Below, piece by piece: positions 24,474 to 36,000 of a stretch of 63,213 nt of DNA (its first letter is position 1; every line of letters begins with the position of its first letter). The position numbers and the translations under genes were made by a program. The notes under the pieces were generated by a model. The model was not told where the DNA came from, ran no database searches, and was given only the letters and a program-made list of their open reading frames with translations. This DNA comes from Protostelium mycophagum (Eukaryota > Evosea > Variosea > Protosteliida > Protosteliaceae). The stretch covers positions 1-63,213 of the forward strand of contig KV921004.1 of NCBI GenBank assembly GCA_002081555.1. The letters run 5' to 3'.

Positions 24474-24506
24474 TTTTCACGCTGCGTGAAAATCCCCGGG
24501 GATTTT
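24474..24506. other. Two overlapping hairpins in the NOX/Munc13-like intergenic space
   Basis: TTTTCACGC-T-GCGTGAAAA (24474-24492) overlaps the perfect palindrome made of AAAATCCCC and GGGGATTTT (24489-24506). The shared A4 can pair to the left or the right, so the two structures exclude each other. The stretch 24014-24771 lies between the Munc13-like start and the NOX stop; I see no gene in it. Confidence 0.6.
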
Positions 24507-24771
24507 TTGGTGCTAGATGGATGGTTGCCAGAGTTCTAGAGAGAACATAAACCAGTCAATTTCAGCTGCAGGATTTCTTTATTTGGAAGGGAGGAATAAC
24601 AACTCCAACAATTTATTTAACACAAGAGGAGAAAAAAGAGGTGTGGTGTGCAATGGGTTATCTGAAATATGGTTAGAGTAAGTCCAGACACCAGAAATAA
24701 TTTGATCATAAAGAAGTAAGATTTCAAAGTGTACTTACCCTATATAGACCACTCAGTGTTAATTACAGATT

Positions 24772-27700
24772 CTAAAAGTTTTCTTTGTGAAATCTCATCC
24801 TCTTTACATCTCTCTGATTCGAGCAGTGATGCGCCAACTGCTTTGCCAGCACTCTAGGACCACAAAAGAACACCCCAATATCTCCTGGTGTGGCGACGTT
24901 TTCTTTTGCAATGTCTGCGAGATACTTTGCCAGTGGTGGCCTGAGTATTCAGATAATTGTGAAACAACACAAAATTACCTGTTGAAATGCACTCTGCTGC
25001 CAAGGCCTGTTACAAGGCATTCTTTTTTCTTGGAATAATGATAGTTTAGGATGCTCTACAACGAGTCAGGATGACAAGGGGTAATATAATCACCTGAAGG
25101 AGAGTGGATCTGATGTCATCCTCTTTCTTTGCACCGGTGAAATACAAATCGATGCAAAATGTCTTTGTTTCCGTCTCCTCGTTGTAGAGCTCCAATTCTA
25201 CGTATTTATCAATACTGAACTTTTGATCGGTGGTAGATGGTGAAATTGTCACCCTTTATGACTTCTGTGAACCAGCTAAAGTTGGATTGGTTGCGGGCGG
25301 ACCAAGCAAAATAAACCTTCTTCACAGGGTAATCTGGTTGATTTCTGATCTTATACATCATGTCTTTGAGAACGGCGGCAAAGGGGGTGACACCTATTCC
25401 TGCCGCAAAGAGGACGACCGTCTTATAATGATCCACGTTTTGGGCGGGGGCCCCAAAAGGTCCTGAATGTCAAATCAGCATCGATGGAAAAGGGAGAAAG
25501 CTCACCGTCGACCAACACACTTTGTATGTTTTGTTGCTTTGTGTTTTTTTCCAAGTCGGATAGTGTCTCAGCTTTTACAATTTGATGCAATTTTTCGGTC
25601 CAAGCTCCGACAGCCTGAAGAATATCAACATCATTATTTACATAATCAAAAACACACCTTCACGTGCACTTCAAGGAAGTCCTCGTGAGGCGCAGAGGTC
25701 AAAGTGAAGGGGTGCCATTCGAACATGGCGATCTTTCTGCAATTGATCAAGACGTATTGACCTGGTGCTGGCTGGAAAAAATCTGGTTTCTCGATTCTAA
25801 TGACAGAAACCTGCACCAACAGATAAGTCTTAATGTTCAACTCAAACCACAATATCAATCATCTTTATTGCCAGAAATCTAGATTTGGATAAAAAATATC
25901 ATAAAATCACCTTGTCTGCGACTGCTTTCGCTGTGATCACGTTTGAAGGGTATCTCTGTTTAACAACTCTGAAAATCAATTCACCGACATAAATGAGGCC
26001 CGGCACAGCAAAGATAATGTAAAAGATTGGCTGTAACATCAATTTTCCGGCACCTTTCAAACTTCAAAAACAAAAATGAACATCAACATACCGTGTATTA
26101 AAAGCGCCAAGATAAAAACTGTCCACAACAAATGAGTGAACCAAAACACCTCGAAATTTCTCCTTCTGAGAAAAGCACAGGGGATCATGATCACGAGACA
26201 GAAGATCATGATGTGCCCGGTGGCACCCGCAATGGTTCTAAAGAGGAGATCTGCCCATGATACGGGGTGGTCCAATTTTGTGATTAAGAAATTGTTGGCT
26301 ACTGGTAATGGAGAATGACTCAAAAGGTACAGGTTGCGATAATGTCCGATGCTATTCACATGTCAGAACTGTCATATCTGATAGATTACGTACGTATGTC
26401 CCAGGGAAGCGATTACGACCATTACGCCTGTCAGCTTGTGAAAGGTGATGAAGGAATCAAACGGGATCAACCGAAACATAATCTTATAAGACCTCAACCT
26501 GCAGCAGTCACTTATGGTTTCTTCTGAATATACTCACCATGCAGCGACTTGTCTACACATGAGGAGAAATAAGATTGGGACGTCAGCGAATATCACTACC
26601 CTGAAACACTTTGCAAGAATCCCGCTCCAGCCGAAATAATCGTTTTGTGCTGCTGTGATGGCTGACATTGTGAGTCAACAGATTTTCATATCAACTCACA
26701 TGTCAGGCCCAGAGCAAAACAGCCCATATTCAGGATCACTCCCACGGTGGTCCATATGATGGCCGATAAACTGAATAGAAAATATCGTTTAAATCTGTAC
26801 CACAGACTTTGTTGTGCTTTCTGTCTCTGTGCGATCTCCACTTTGGAGATCTCAAAACTTTTCGAGGATGCAATCGAGATTTTTTGTCTGTTTTTCTTAG
26901 TTGTGAAATTTTTCAAGTTTCCCACTTTTTTAAGACTTTTGCAATGGGTGATTTTGCGTTCAATGAGACATCATCAATATTTGCATGTTTCAACACGACG
27001 GAGATAGGAAGATTCTCGCGGCTTGGGCCTGTAAGATGTCAAATGAATTATCACGCATCACATTGGATGAAACGTTTCGTTGTCCTTTGGGATTGTGCAA
27101 ATGTGAGACACCCTACTCTTTTGTTCAGCTGCCCACATATCTCTCAGCACCTCATCTAGATTCATCATGTCCACTCGCACGTTCATCGCCTTCAGATCTT
27201 CGTCTAAAAGTTGTCGTAATTGCTCTTTTGAAATCGTTCCGTCGTCCTCCGTGCCGTACAACTTTGCGGCAACTGCGAGAAATGTAAATTTCAAACCAAG
27301 GTGAATGCGCGGGACCCACACTGAAGCTTCTCTTCTTGATCTGCATCATCATGCAACGGGGATAGGTTCCTGACAAACTGGCTCAAGCTGATTTCGCCTT
27401 CATTCCTCTCATCAAAAACGGCAAACATCCTCTTTGTGAATGCGGCGTCCTCTGGGATTCCCAATAATCTTGCGAAGCCATCTGATGATTTCAGCGATGG
27501 AGATGGATCTGCCGCGAACCTGCGGTGATCCTTCGGTTGTTTGTGTCAACATCTTCTTTGTGAAACCTCAGATAAATCTGTTGCAAATCCTCTTTCCTGA
27601 CTGTCAGTTCAGCAGAAGTTTGATGTGATGGCTTACAATTCGTGTGTTTGGCAAAAGAAGCTTGACTGAGCCCCTGGAAAGTCGGCCGCCATCCGAATCG

Positions 27701-27778
27701 AGTCTTCAGTTGCTCCTCGCTCAGTGTGGTAGAGTTCTTCCCGTCAACTTTTCCCTTCGTTGTCTTTGTGGGCTTCAT
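24772..27778 (-). CDS. NADPH oxidase with EF-hand region
   Basis: The C-terminal half is unmistakable. It has a ferric-reductase membrane core with RRRNFEVFWFTHLLWTVF and the heme-proximal IHG, the FAD site EWHPFTLTSAPHEDFLEVHV, the NAD(P)H site PFGAPAQNVDHYKTVVLF followed by AAGIGVTPF, and an end FFCGPRVLAKQL with the canonical NOX terminus FHKENF and stop at 24772-24774. The N-terminal part has one likely EF-hand (FDERNEGEISLSQFV) and one degenerate one (LYGTEDDGTISKEQL), suggesting calcium control. Such enzymes pass electrons from NADPH across the membrane to oxygen to make superoxide. I took the ATG at 27778 (MKPTKTTKGKVDG) as start; an upstream exon at 27900-28139 could belong to it. The gene is divergent to the BAR-J gene. 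Confidence 0.92.
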
Positions 27779-27899
27779 GCTGCTTCGGCTTCCACGGCTT
27801 GTGTTTGTCTGAAAATGGAATCAACTTTCGGAAGTGTCAACGGTGTCCCAGGGAGAGTGTGATGTTCTTCAAGGTTTGTTTCTATATTCCCCAAGTGAT

Positions 27900-28139
27900 T
27901 TACTTGTAGAAATAAAATGTTCCAGGCGGACTTTGAGAGTCGCTGAAAGTGAATGTCACCGATACATCCCTGGCACTGGATATTGATAAATCATTGAATA
28001 AAAACTCTACAATAATAGCACCTTGTCGACGTTCATCAAAATCCACTTTCCGGCCATCTTGCAACTTGAACAAACGTGGATCCTTTGTTCTGAGATGCTG
28101 AGCTTTGGTGTCAGCTTTTATTGATGTAAAAATCCGCAT
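27900..28139 (-). CDS. Small ORF or upstream NOX exon
   Basis: A 79-codon frame begins MRIFTSIKADTKAQHL and ends SPPGTFYFYK, followed by TAA; the frame stays open upstream to 28241 without an ATG. It resembles a beta-strand domain (GRKVDFDERRQGAIIVEF). A GTAAAT 5' splice site overlaps its end, so it may splice to the oxidase, but I could not find a join that keeps the frame. It may instead be an independent small protein, using the short space between NOX and the BAR-J gene as promoter. Confidence 0.4.
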   Translation of the reverse strand: MRIFTSIKADTKAQHLRTKDPRLFKLQDGRKVDFDERRQGAIIVEFLFNDLSISSARDVSVTFTFSDSQSPPGTFYFYK

Positions 28140-28249
28140 GACATGAATGTACGGCGGTTTTGCCTCTGCATTGTTTGATTGAAATTTGTTCCTGAGATAT
28201 CTCGGAAAACTGGTTGCGATCGCAGATCCACATTTGTTCAAGTTGCGAG

Positions 28250-30947
28250 ATGGCCAGCCTTCTGAAAGGTCTCAGCCGTGTGGCAGAGAAAGCTCAAGCA
28301 CAAGTATTTGGAAGTCAAGATGAGGGAGTTCGTCCTTCTGGGTACTGAAAAATGGATATCATTTTACCCGACTGATTAATCTCTTAGCCCCTCAGACGAT
28401 CCTTTCAATTCTTTACTCGTAAATTACAATAATTTGGGTACTTTTATCGGCACTCTTCAAGCTTCAGTAAAGCGTATGTTATTCTATAATATATGATGAG
28501 AAGACGCCTCATATCAGTAGAGACTGCGAGCGCACTAAAGGCCAGCAATCTCGCTTACCGCGATTTTGCTGCAACCATAAATCGAGAGCTGACTGGCAGT
28601 CTGCACGAATCATTTGACATTCAACAATTATCTCAATCGGTGAGTGTCTACCGGTTTAGAATACAAAATTGACTTTTCAACAGTTCTGTCAATATCAAGG
28701 CAATATCCAATCGTCTGCTGAGAAGGAATACATTTCCACTCTCCAAGCCAATTTTGTCCAACCCTTAAACAAAGAGAAAGATGTAAGTACTTCTAATTGT
28801 TTGTCTTTTGTGAATTGTTTTTCAGGTAGATAATGAGATACGTCGTATCGTGGAGGACAGAAAGAAGCTACTCATGGAATATGAAACTGCCAAGAGGTCT
28901 GCTCCAAAGTAAGCCATTTTGTCCATATCGTCATTATGCCGTGATCTGATCTGCGGTAGTGATGTGGCCACCGCCAAGCAGAGATATGATCGTTATAATG
29001 AGAAGGCAACTGATCATCTCGCAAAGAAGAATGAAGAAAGAGCCGTGTTAATCGCCAAGTCGATCACCTCTTTGATGCAGGCACAGTCTAAATATCATAA
29101 ATCTCTGGCTGAAGCTCTGCCCCAAGGCTACGATCAGGTCACGTGACTTTTTGTAAGCTGTCAGATCTGACAGATTGACAGGAGGTGTCATCCATCGGTG
29201 CTCAATTAGCCGCGAGAAAGCCGGGGGATAAGAGCAACAACTCGTCCCCCGTCTCACAAACGAGAAACCAGCAGCCTCCTCCACAACAACAACAGCAGGC
29301 ACCTGCACAGCCAAAGCAGGTAAAGACATTTAATATACGGTGACATCATATATCACGACTTTGCTGCAGCAAAGATGCAGATGAAAATGCACAGTTGTAG
29401 AAGGCACATATTTTTGTCTGTGCAGTTGTAGACGAGCAAACGCTGACTCCTGAATTTTCAAATATTTTTATATTTAAATTCCAGGAATGGATTCAGCTTC
29501 TCCGTTTGTGCTTCGCGCACTTTTTCAAATTTAAAATTTAAAATTCACAATTTTTTTTTCTTCATTTCCTAGAAAATGTTCATTTTTTTTGTAATTCCTG
29601 ACAAAATATTTGATTTAATTTTTAAAATTCAAAGGCACCTGCCATCCCCGCTAAACCTCAGCCCGCTCCTGCTGTAAGTACCGAAATAAATACATTATTT
29701 TCTGAGAAGATTCAGGCAGCACCACCCCAGGCCGCCCCCGCTAAACAGGCACCACCTCAATCCCCTGCCCCGCTACTCGATTTTTTTGAATCTACACCGA
29801 CTCAGTCCCGCCCAGCCACCCACGCCCCTGCTGAGGGAAATTTCTTTGAAGATTCTACCCCCGCCCCCGCCCCTGCCCCCGCCAAGCCTGCAGATGACTT
29901 TTCATTTTTCAATATGGACGACACCACAACTACAACTGCACCCGCACCAACACCCTCTAAATCGAGCACCGGATTGGAAGATATCTTTGCCACATTCACC
30001 GCGACAAGCCCGGTACGGTCACGTGACATGTTATGATATCTCGACATCTTGATGACGTCATCAAGGCGACCCCACAAAAATCAGAAGCAGCGCCGGCGCA
30101 GGCAACACAGCAGAACATGTTTGCGTCTATGGCTGCTTTCGGATCAAGCAGCGGGCCTTTTGGAGACTTGTACAATGTGTCGACACCTACCAAGTCCCCT
30201 GCCTCCCCCCACTCTGTACACGCATCTGCCCCCCTTCAACCCCAGTATGTCATCTCATTTTCCAGCATTTCTATTATATTTTTATTTAGATATATAAAAA
30301 ACTGAATTTTGGCGGGAAAATCAAGACGGACCACTGACTCGTTGTAGAGCCTCAGCATCACAGCCTGCTGTTGACCCCGGGTGGGGCATTGACCACGAAG
30401 AAGACAAGAGAAGGTCCGAGCCTGTTGTCAGAAAGAAACACGTCGTGTTGCCCCCCACCGACAACGTCGGGGATTACAAAAAAGCACAGGCAGCGGCCGC
30501 CGCTGAAGCCGAGCACAAATGGAACATCGAAGACGACATCGACAACAAGGTGAATTTTCCGCGAATTTTCCGTCTATTTTGGGCGTTGTAGTGATGATGA
30601 AGGTGGGCACTTGGACTGCGGGGAAGAAGGACAACATCAGGGCGTTGTTAGCCTCTATGCACACTGTCCTCTGGGAAGGACATACCTGGAACCCCGTCTC
30701 AATAGGTGAAATTTCATCCAATTTTCACGGAAATTTCACAGTAATTTCACGGAAATTTCTGGGATTCGGTCTTACAGATGCAGGTGACCTGTTGCAACCC
30801 AACAAATTGAAGATTAGCTATAGAAAAGCGCAGTTGGTGGTGCATTCGGACAAGATGAACGGAAAGCCTTTGGAACAGAGACTGCTGGCCGAGAAAATAT
30901 TTACCACACTGATGGAGGCGGCTAAGAATGAGCCGACACTTCAATAA
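28250..30947 (+). CDS. BAR-domain protein with C-terminal auxilin-type J domain
   Basis: The start MASLLKGLSRVAEKAQAQ leads into a BAR-like coiled-coil region (about 28.3-29.15 kb; VDNEIRRIVEDRKKLLMEYE, VLIAKSITSLMQAQSKYHKS). A long Pro/Ala/Gln-rich linker follows with a clathrin-box-like LLDFF, aromatic-acidic FFEDS and FSFFNMDD motifs, and an early DPF motif (SDDPFNSLL) of the kind that binds AP-2 ear. The last exons form an auxilin/GAK-type J domain: TVLWEGHTWNPVSI, DAGDLLQPNKLKISYRKAQL, VVHSDKMNG and EQRLLAEKIFTTLMEAA, with the stop at 30945-30947. Auxilins recruit Hsc70 to strip clathrin from vesicles; a BAR fusion would couple curvature sensing to uncoating. The invariant J-domain HPD reads HSD here. 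Usual auxilins carry PTEN-C2 or kinase domains instead. Confidence 0.87.
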
Positions 30948-31027
30948 AGGTCTTTTTATGAACTGCTGGTGACTTTTTGTAAGAGGTAGAAGTGCAAGGA
31001 TGCATGATCTCGTCCATTTTATCATGA

Positions 31028-31472
31028 TCAAAGGAGACGAGCCAAACGCTGGAAGGCGGGGTTGTTGGGTAACCATGTTCTGCTGATGTAAGAACAAGAA
31101 GGGACCACTTTGGCATTGTTTTTGTCCGCCCAAACAAAGGCATTCTGAAGAATCATCAATTCAAGATTTGAAAATCAAGGCTAACCTTCACCATGAGTGA
31201 TGCGAGTCCTTTTCCTCTGTGGCTGTTTGGCGTGTATGTGTGTTGAAGGTCTAATAGCTGTCTACGTCACTTGTGTTATGTGACAGAAACATAATGTCAC
31301 TCACCTTTTGTGAGCGGTCATTACTTAGAGTGTACTCTAACACTGCCTCCTCTATGTCTTTAGTCTAAGGCCATAAACATTCCAATCTACCTTTATTTGC
31401 GAGTGGGATGACCCACCTGTTGTTCTCAGGTTCGTGCTTTACAGATTGTTCATCGAATGTCTGGTCTGCCAT
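31028..31472 (-). CDS. GNAT-family N-acetyltransferase (NATD1-like)
   Basis: A small gene of at least four exons. MADQTFDEQSVKHEPENNRW is followed by IEEAVLEYTLSNDRSQK, then the acetyl-CoA-site exon QHTYTPNSHRGKGLASLMVK (the HT...RGKG pattern of the NATD1/YidJ-type GNATs), and AFVWADKNNAKVVPSCSYI ending NPAFQRLARLL with a stop at 31028-31030. It is about 105-110 residues, the usual size for this compact family; the substrate is unknown. It is divergent to the RNF5-like gene with 96 bp between starts, and convergent to the BAR-J gene with 80 bp between stops. Confidence 0.82.
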
Positions 31473-31568
31473 CTCTGTCGTTGTTGTATCTTCTCCTGGA
31501 GTAGTCAGAATCAGACAAGAAGCGTCCCTTTTCTGATACTTGGCACAAAAATTCCCATTCACAAAAAT

Positions 31569-32561
31569 GCAAGTTGACGATTCTACGACAACCCCAGAGG
31601 AAGCAAGACCAGCAGGTAAGGACATCATGACAATGTCCGTGACAATTTTATAGCCTCTGAGACACCATCTACGGACCGCCCACCAAATTCTTTTGATTGT
31701 AACATATGTTTCGATACAGCGTCTTCACCAGTTGTGTCCATGTGCGGACATTTATTCTGGTGAGTCTCCAATTTCGATCCAACATTAAATTACATCTTCT
31801 GAAATTCGTAACGATGCAACACACATGCTGACTAATTGACAGTTGGCCTTGCATATCTCAGGTGAAACCAATTCACATGATCATCAATTATCATCTCCGA
31901 TCTGACTTTGGTAGTGGCTCGAGGCACCGCACAACTCCGCTTTAACTTGTCCCGTCTGTAAATCAGTCCTCACTAAAGAGAAATTAATTCCATTGTACGG
32001 AAGAGGTGGGGAGAAGATCGACCCCAGGTGAGCGTCTACAACGTCCCATTAGAATAAAACTGAATGTACAAGGACAGCACCGCCTAGACCCTCTGGGCAG
32101 CGCACGGAGCCATCCCAAAGAGTGAGTACATTTCAGATCATTTCATCAGAACACATTTTTTAAACATCCATTGGATGAGCTTGAGAAGGTGTGTTTTTAT
32201 GCACAGTACACTTTGGTGGTTTGGGACTTTGCCAAATACATTTCATTTTCATTTGATATTTTTTCAACTCAAAACACGCCAAAACAACTTGGAAAATATT
32301 GTGTATATTGTGATGACGTCATCAAGGGATATAATGGCCTCAACCAGCCCATGTTTGGTGCGGGGTTCGGAACTTTCCCGCTCTTTTTCGGTCCGTTTGT
32401 TGGATTCCAATACGTAAGTCTGTACATGTCTACAATGATACTCATGTCGGCAGCAATGGCCAGCACCAAACAATAACACGCCAAGAAGCGAAAACGACAT
32501 CATGTCACACAGATTGCTCGTACTTGGCTTCATCATCATGTTTGTCCTCATCTTTTTTTGA
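31569..32561 (+). CDS. RNF5/RNF185-type membrane RING E3 ubiquitin ligase
   Basis: A short acidic N-terminus (MQVDDSTTTPEEARPAG) is followed by a C3HC4 RING: CNICFD, SMCGHLFCWPCISQW, and CPVCKSVLTKEKLIPLYGRG. The PLYGRG after the RING and the downstream TAPPRPSGQRTEP are diagnostic of RNF5/RMA1/RNF185. A middle segment has a hydrophobic patch (FGTFPLFFGPFVGFQY), and the last exon gives SENDIMSHRLLVLGFIIMFV, a C-terminal tail anchor, with the stop at 32559-32561. The family sits in the ER membrane and marks misfolded membrane proteins for degradation. At least six exons with short introns. Confidence 0.93.
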
Positions 32562-33073
32562 CAAGTGGCATCCGTATAAATAAACTCTTAGACACCAACA
32601 TTCTTCATCATCCGATTGTTTCATAGAGGTTCTTCTTGCTCTTTGAAACCACGACGTAATTCTGGCAGGACTTGATGTTAATGAAATGACTTTAAGAAGA
32701 TAATTCTTTAGGGTGACATGTTGGGCCTCTGGTTAAACTCTATTTCCAAGCAGTACAAAAGAATACAGAGAATAGCATCAATTCTTTGTCAAAAACAACC
32801 TTTGAAGAGTTGAATCAATGTTCTATCACTCTAATAGCAGAAAGCTATTGCCCCAAAACATCAAAAATATTCCAATGATGCTCAGCTTTAGCCCTCACTT
32901 GGTCATTTGCGATGAACACCTGCATGATCTCGACATGTCTTCCTGCGCACCTGATGGATTCACTCTGTAGAGTGTGCACGAAAGTCGGAGCATTTGTTGC
33001 ACTCTGTTTTACATCATTGAAATATAAATTTTTTCCTTGCTGTTTTAGTGATTTTCACACATAAAACTTGATT
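32562..33073. other. Intergenic region between two 3' ends
   Basis: About 510 bp between the stops of the RNF5-like gene and the large minus-strand gene. I see no convincing gene. A 42-codon open stretch on the minus strand (about 32870-33000; VEIMQVFIANDQVRAKAEHH) lacks a start and could be a stray exon. Confidence 0.5.
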
Positions 33074-36000
33074 TTATTCAACAGCCCAATCGGCAGCTCT
33101 CTGTGGTGCTTCTTCGCCAGCTTCAATCCTGACACTTCTCAAATTCTCCCATCCTTCATCCATTTTCATTCCCATGAGGCACGCCTCCCTCCTGCCTTCG
33201 TCTACAAAAGTGTAGATGTTCTCGATCACTTGCGGATAAGACGAGGAAGCGGAGACTTCTACTGAATTTTCTCTGATGAGGTGAGCATCGGCGACGGCAG
33301 GCCAGAAGATGGTAGGTCGTGAATACCATTGTACGATATCATATGACGACTTTTTGGCGGGAAATCCGACACCAACAGCCCATTCGGTCCAAATCTTTGA
33401 GATGTCCACTCTCATCGCTTTCATCGACTTTTCGAGGGGTTCTAAGATAGTTAACTCTAAACACCAAGAATCTTTATACGCAAAAAATCTCGATTTTGTA
33501 TTTGTTTCTTCTGTACTTTGGATTGCATTCATTGTGCTACCTGGTGGACACGCATTTGTACATCTCACCAGTTGCCATACGATACACGGTAACGTTAACG
33601 TGTAACTCGCAGCAACAGATTGGTAGTTACCGCGATTATTTTCGTTTGAAAATTGTACAAATCCGTGTCCGTGGTAATACCACAACACCAAAAACACCAA
33701 CACATCTTTCGAAACTACGTCTGACACAACTCACCCGTTTCTTTTGTCTTTGTGAAGGAGAGCAGATTCTCCACGACGTTCTTAAACAACTCCATGGCTG
33801 CCTTCTGGGCAGGTGAAGCTGTGAGACTGCTCAGCATGCCTGACCCCACAAACATGTGCTCTGCATGAGTCCACATCTCCATGATGATCTTCCCGCCTAA
33901 ACTTTCCAATCTCTCTTTGGTGGTGGGCTTGAATTATTTTAATTTTAAATTATAGATCTACAACGAGACTCACGAGGTCGAGACCGGGGAGAAACAAATC
34001 TTTGAGACAGTGTATTTTTGTCATACAATTGGTCTTGATATTCGCTGGGATGTCCACGAATGACTCCAGATGGATATATTCGTCTATTTTAGATCAGGAT
34101 TTTCCCGCCAAAATTCAAGATTAAAGAATTACCGGCTATGTCGCTGAGAATGGAGGCCATAATAACTCCGGTGTCAAGGTCGTCACGTGACATGAAACAA
34201 AAAGGTGATGGGGGTGGTGCTTCCAAGCGCGTTGTAGAGACATAAAGTGCACGTAATTTCTGCGGGAAGCACATCGCCTGGCGGTGTCAGAATTCTCGAT
34301 GAATTTTTGTCGAAATTTCGCACCTTGAGGAAATGGAATTTGGTGGTGGGGTTGTAGACGCGAGCGACTTGGTGTTCCATTGGGATATCATTAAGTGATA
34401 CCAGATTAACCAAGCGACACGTGTCAGGGTTGAAAACCTGTCATTTTTTATGCAATGTGAAGCGAAAGCAGTGGAAATTCTGATGACATCATACCTCTCT
34501 CACTACGATATCTCCTACGTAATAATTGGTGTGGCCAATCATCGTTGTAGATGTGGTGATCAGAGGGTCGTTGAAACGTGAGGTCACCGAAAAGCTACGG
34601 TCCATAAACAAGGAGCGAAGTTTCTGGGAAAATTCTTCGGCCTTCTTGGCCAGCGTCTCGCGTGTCGGCACTCCCGAGTACCACCTTTCCTGGGAAATTT
34701 CAGTGAAATTTCAAACCAGAAACTACAAAAATCAACGTACCTCTACAATGATGATTGCTGCTGTGTTCCCAGGGGACTCTTTGGGACTGAAAGGCATGTG
34801 GGGTCTACCCATTATCTTGTTCATCAACATGGACAGGTGCACTCTATCGTTATCATATGGGCTCAAATGTTTGGGCAGCCCAAAGTTTCTCACATCTCCT
34901 GGGTGAACAGCTGAACGAAATCAGTTTTTTTTGGCGCCAAATCTCGAATTTAAAGTTTAAAAAGAGAACAGTCACATCTTCGTGGCGGAGATGAGGGGGT
35001 GGGTGTTGTAGATTGAGGAATTGGGCTGAACTTTCTCCATTCATCCAAAAAGGCGTCTTTCTCTTGAGGTGTCCTGGTCTGAAAGTAGATGACAGTTGTA
35101 GACGTCTCTACAACGAAGCGGGTGTCCCAGGGAACATTATCGTACGCACCCATTCCCCGGTCGCTCTCAGGGCTGATGATCAATCTACAATGCGCCATGC
35201 TCACTCCTCCCAACAATTCATTCTAAATTTCTCAGAAATTTCTCCAAAGAACCATAATACCTTTTTGTTCTTAAACATAAATAAAGCCCCGGAGGGGGCG
35301 TGTACCGCGCAATGCACGTTCTCGATGTTGGATTTCATGCTATCTCCGAATTGTGCCTGAAATTTCATCGGAATCTCGCCGAAATTTGATATGTTGAAGA
35401 AGATACCTTCATCACGATACGTGGCAAGTTGTAGATCTCGTCGACACCGCGGATTACAACGCGGGCCATCGGCTCCAACATTCTGTGTCATGTTAGGGCA
35501 CAAAGAATTGGGTCGTCTCAAAACATTGACCCACCCCTTCCATGTCTCAATGTCTGTGGATATCTCGGTCCAATTTTTTCCCTCGTTGCCTTTTAATAGG
35601 CCCAAATTAATGATTTTGTTGTCATGGAGAATCTGTATGTTGCCAGGCAAACTATTTTATTTTATTTCATTTTATTTTATTGACGTTTTTTCCGAAGTAT
35701 AAAAAATTATAATAAAAAATCATAGTAAAATCCTGACCTCAGCATAATGAAGCTGTCCAAGCTTATCCATTTGATTGGATAGTTTTGACTTTTAGATTCA
35801 TAAACACTCAGGGTCGTCTCCCTCCGTCTCAAAGCTAAAAATACCGGCTTGTTCATGGAACATTCCAAAAGCCCGCCAGAAAAATCTGCAGCGTCGGAGC
35901 CGCGGAATAACGCTCTGACATTCTTGCCCAGCTGTGGGTAGAGCCATAAATGGTCGATCAACGCCTCTTCTGAGGGAAACAAAACCTGTCTACAACTCTC

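Noticed and set aside
33351-33364. TTTTTGGCGGGAAAT as another intronic E2F-like motif
   Set aside because: It lies in a coding exon (reads GFPAKKS on the minus strand), so it was left out of the intron list.
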